From Blastomussa wellsi (taxonomy: Eukaryota > Cnidaria > Anthozoa > Scleractinia > Plerogyridae), in the NCBI GenBank assembly GCA_947652115.1, contig OX393567.1:21514706-21578705 (forward strand): a stretch of 64,000 bases of DNA, in the 5' to 3' direction. Made by a program: the position numbers and the translations under genes. Under the pieces are notes generated by a model, which saw only the letters and a list, made by a program, of their open reading frames with translations, did no database searches and was not told the DNA's origin. Shown here in pieces: positions 61,227 through 64,000 of this stretch (the stretch's first letter is position 1; the number at the start of each line of letters is the position of its first letter).

Positions 61227-61302
61227 GCCGACCGATTAGCTCAGTTGGTAGAGCGTTGGACTTTTGTGCGGGAGGTCTCGGGTTCGATTCCCAGACCGGA
61301 CC
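61227..61302 (+). repeat. tRNA-like pseudogene or SINE head
   Basis: A good box A ('ttagctcagttggtagagc') and perfect box B ('gggttcgattccc') are present. The anticodon stem does not pair, the T-stem has an extra base, and the acceptor ends do not match, so it is not a working tRNA gene. Confidence 0.6.
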
Positions 61303-62844
61303 AACACGCAGGGTCCAGAAATAATGGACGAGAAAGTGGCTTTGTAATAAAATCCGCAAATGGTTAGACTTTCTAGTCTTCGCGGAAAAGGACGATAAAC
61401 CGAATGAATTTGTTCATAACTTTTACAACTCTTTATAGGTTGTAATCTTTTATTTGGATGACGTTTTTAGTAAAGTTTTTTTTACAAAAGAATTCCTTGG
61501 CATTATGTCTCTACCAATACACTCAAAAAGCTCTATTACACACGCGAATATATCCATATTTAAATTATGGATTAATGAGCTGTGGTGCTGCATGCCCGAC
61601 TTGGTTAAATAAACACCATACTATAATTTGCTAGATATTCTAAAACTTGAGAATATTATTAGATTGAAATTTCCTCTCTTGCTCGTAAAATACAAGTTCC
61701 CAAAACAAAAATTCCCGCTACCGTGACTCTCTCTGATCATGTCTGATCTAATCCTACCTGCCTCGAAAGTTCATAGCTATAATACCATATATGCTTTATA
61801 GCAAAACCTGCACAGACCAGTTTCCAGTACAAATTATGGCTTAACAAGATTCAAGGTATTGGTCTTTTGTTCAAATAACGAGCCCGTTAACACAATATTG
61901 GACGTGAAGTGATATCTGGGAGAGGAATACGTAACAAATTTACATTAAACATGGCACTCGAAGTAAGTGCTGACTGCCTGATTATTCTTAGCCGTTTGTC
62001 CGGTTTTGGAGAAATTTGATTGCGAAGCTTGCCAGATTTCATCTTGCGCTGTAATTTTTGTCTTGTCTGCTCTGCGCTTGATATATAGATCGAATGGGCA
62101 AATAGGTAATGCAAAAGTAAAATTAAAATATTACAAACGGTGGGAATCATAATTCGTACCTGATTATTTGGCTCACGCCACTCAGACATAACTGAATAAA
62201 CCGTATGAATTTTTCCTTTAAGCCTCGTTTAAACAACTGCTCAACAAACACGACATAAAAGTTGCTCAACACTCAAATAATGTTCACGTACGCCTCTGGG
62301 GTTAAACAATTTCGAACTTTGTCATCTCCAGCATAAATAATATAAGGCATTATACATATCAATTTATTCTAGAGTTTTGAATAAATAAATTTGTTTTTCA
62401 AATCATTCCTTCCATTTAAGCCTACACCCAACAATTCGGATCTCTTACTGTGAGTCTTTTCCTCGTTGAAAAAAGGAAGGGATTGGGAATGCGATTCCCA
62501 TTATATAAAACCAACATTCAATTCGCGTTTGTGAATTCAATTAAGCGCTCGTCCTCCCAAAACGCCTGCACTACAGTCCTTTGATCAATCACCACGCAAT
62601 CCTAGATACAATGCGTGAAAGCCCAATCACAGCAGCCAAATCTATATTACAACACACGTGAGATACATGCCGGCTAAAAATATAAATTAGAAACGAGGCG
62701 ATAACTTGAAGTATTATTTGTAGCTTTGAAGTAATAAAAATTCATCCATGCATTCATTCCAATTCTGTGAAACTGATGCTTGATTTCAATCCATTAAAAT
62801 TGTTTCATCACTCTTATTTTGACAAGATTCCTCTCAGTAAATTG
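61303..62844. other. AT-rich spacer downstream of the right-edge gene
   Basis: Probably 3' flank of the gene ending at 62845. A 101-codon minus frame at 62189-61887 has no recognisable domain. Nothing else was supported. Confidence 0.4.
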
Positions 62845-64000
62845 TTATTCTGTCAGCAACTGAAGCACTTGCCGGACTCGGGATTCCACCACAGCATCCT
62901 GCTCATTTGCTCCTAAGATCGTAAAATACGTAGGAACAATTTAATAGCAAGGCTGACGAGAAAATGATCTTGTTAATGTGGACAGCAGACATTCCCCAGA
63001 GAGGAGGGTACTTCCAATATAGAAGCTTTACAGGCAGGTCAATGTGTCTGGGTTAGGGTCCACAAATTAGTACAGGCAATCACACTACCTGGAGTACAAT
63101 TGATTATTCGTGATTAATAAGTACAAGTGATGCTTCGAAAAGGTTCGTGCAATTTTGAGAAATTTCGAAACATAACAAGTGCCTTTTACTGGTAATCATG
63201 AACTGCAAGAGAAGGTTGTGCAATTTTTTATTTGTAGTATGCTCAACAAAATTATGAGTATGTAATGTACACAACCATTTGGAACAGTAAGATTTAGAAC
63301 TCCTCTATCAGTTTTGAAACTCTTCAGATGACTTTGGAAATACTTCAAGTCTTCGGGTGGACTCTGGAAATCTTTGGAGGAGCTCGGGTCAACTTGGGAA
63401 ATCTTCGAAAGACTTTGGGTCACTTTCAGAAACCCTATGGAAGCTTCGGGTCAACATCAGGAAACTTCATAGAACATCGGGTTAACTTCGGAAATCTTTG
63501 AAAGTCTTCAGATCAACTTCATTATTCCTCAAAAATCCTTGAGTCAACTTCGGAAAACTTTGGATGTCTTGAGTTCTACTTCAAACATTTTTGGAAGACG
63601 TCAAGCTAATTTCAGAAAACTTTGTGTCATCTTTGGAAAAAAAAAGTAATATTGGTACTCTGGTGAGTACAATTTGGGATTAACTGTACTATTCTCATCC
63701 AATCAGAATGCTGTTTTTCATTTGTTTTATTCCCCTCAACCTCAACTTCACTCCTTTGTTTGGGTGCAGCAGAGTGGCCTATAAGTGCCAGTCCCAGACC
63801 AGACGTAACAATAAAATAACCCAAAAACTAAAAGACAGAAAGATGTTTTGATCCCTTTAAGGATCAAACTTAACTGATAAATGTACCTGTTCCACTTTCA
63901 AGTCTCTGCTCAGCCATTTCAATTGTCTTTGCTTTTGCTGCTCCCTTCAGTCCCTCCAAATATTTTAGCAGAATGAGAAAATTCTCATCAGAGATCTGGT
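62845..64000 (-). CDS. last two coding exons of an unrecognised gene, cut by the window edge
   Basis: Exon 64000-63887 reads QISDENFLILLKYLEGLKG then AAKAKTIEMAEQRLESGT and ends at a donor ACAG|gtacat (phase 1). Exon 62912-62845 follows an acceptor 'gatcttag' and reads ANEQDAVVESRVRQVLQLLTE then TAA. Phases agree. Both parts look helical and charged with regular Leu spacing, as in a coiled-coil or helical-bundle C-terminus. I do not recognise the family. The joint could also be an alternative splice; see the rejected 32-base exon near 62160. Confidence 0.55.
63285..63640. repeat. degenerate tandem repeat, about 30-40-base period
   Basis: Repeated forms of 'cttcgggtcaacttcggaaa' and 'tctttgaaagtcttc' recur roughly ten times from 63295 to 63625, with spacing varying by several bases. 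It lies within the intron of the right-edge gene. Confidence 0.75.

Noticed and set aside
61227..61302. Functional tRNA gene.
   Set aside because: A and B boxes are good, but the anticodon stem, T-stem and acceptor do not pair properly.
62160..62191. A 32-base minus-strand exon (MSEWREPNNQ) between 'tttattcag' and 'cag|gtacg' that also keeps phase with the exon at 63887.
   Set aside because: It would compete with the exon 62912-62845, which has better coding character and a natural stop. No following exon was found, and a 32-base match can arise by chance.

Overview
The window is eukaryotic nuclear DNA. Genes are split into many short exons with GT-AG introns, spacing is loose, the base composition is AT-rich, and the introns are crowded with short inverted-repeat elements, tRNA-derived SINEs and dead LINE fragments. 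The proteins look like those of an early-branching animal, and the repeat mix resembles that of anthozoan cnidarians, most likely a stony coral. That placement is an inference from pattern; no species was assigned.

Layout. (1) 2508-16049, minus strand: a complete 13-exon sorting nexin 8 gene with an N-terminal EH-like domain, then PX and BAR. (2) 16116-26534, plus strand: a complete 10-exon peroxisomal 2,4-dienoyl-CoA reductase (DECR2) ending in the peroxisomal signal SKL. The two start codons lie 66 bases apart, so the genes share a compact divergent promoter. (3) 26535-30851: a repeat-filled spacer with a 1.8 kb foldback-type element and, at its right end, a broken N-terminal piece of a glycosyltransferase gene. 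(4) 30852-44066, plus strand: a complete 11-exon SDR42E1-type membrane-anchored short-chain dehydrogenase. (5) 45005-47798, minus strand: a GT-B glycosyltransferase exon. By an in-phase splice it can be joined to a downstream exon carrying part of a Crypton-type (DUF3504) tyrosine-recombinase domain. (6) 50703-57627, minus strand: a complete 9-exon type I regulatory subunit of protein kinase A, with three perfect CRE palindromes just upstream of its start. (7) 57628-62844: spacer with dead retroelement pieces. (8) 62845 to the right edge, minus strand: the last two coding exons of a gene I do not recognise.

The four complete multi-exon genes were reconstructed exon by exon. Every junction keeps phase, and the totals are whole open frames of 515, 284, 401 and 374 codons. 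They do not form a pathway. SNX8 acts in endosomal sorting, DECR2 in peroxisomal fatty-acid oxidation, SDR42E1 probably on a steroid- or sterol-like substrate at a membrane, and PRKAR1 in cAMP signalling.

Mobile DNA dominates the non-coding part. A TTAA-flanked, CCC-ended inverted-repeat element (554-617 bases) occurs four times, once in an intron of each of the four genes. Other TTAA elements sit end to end at 11111-11986. There are several SINE families (one resembles the vertebrate MIR CORE), a 76-base minisatellite, and nested insertions. The observations I rate most worth checking are the CRE cluster at the PKA regulatory gene, the possible glycosyltransferase-recombinase fusion, the shared SNX8/DECR2 promoter with initiator-like start codons, and the four-copy TTAA element that keeps one reading frame open.
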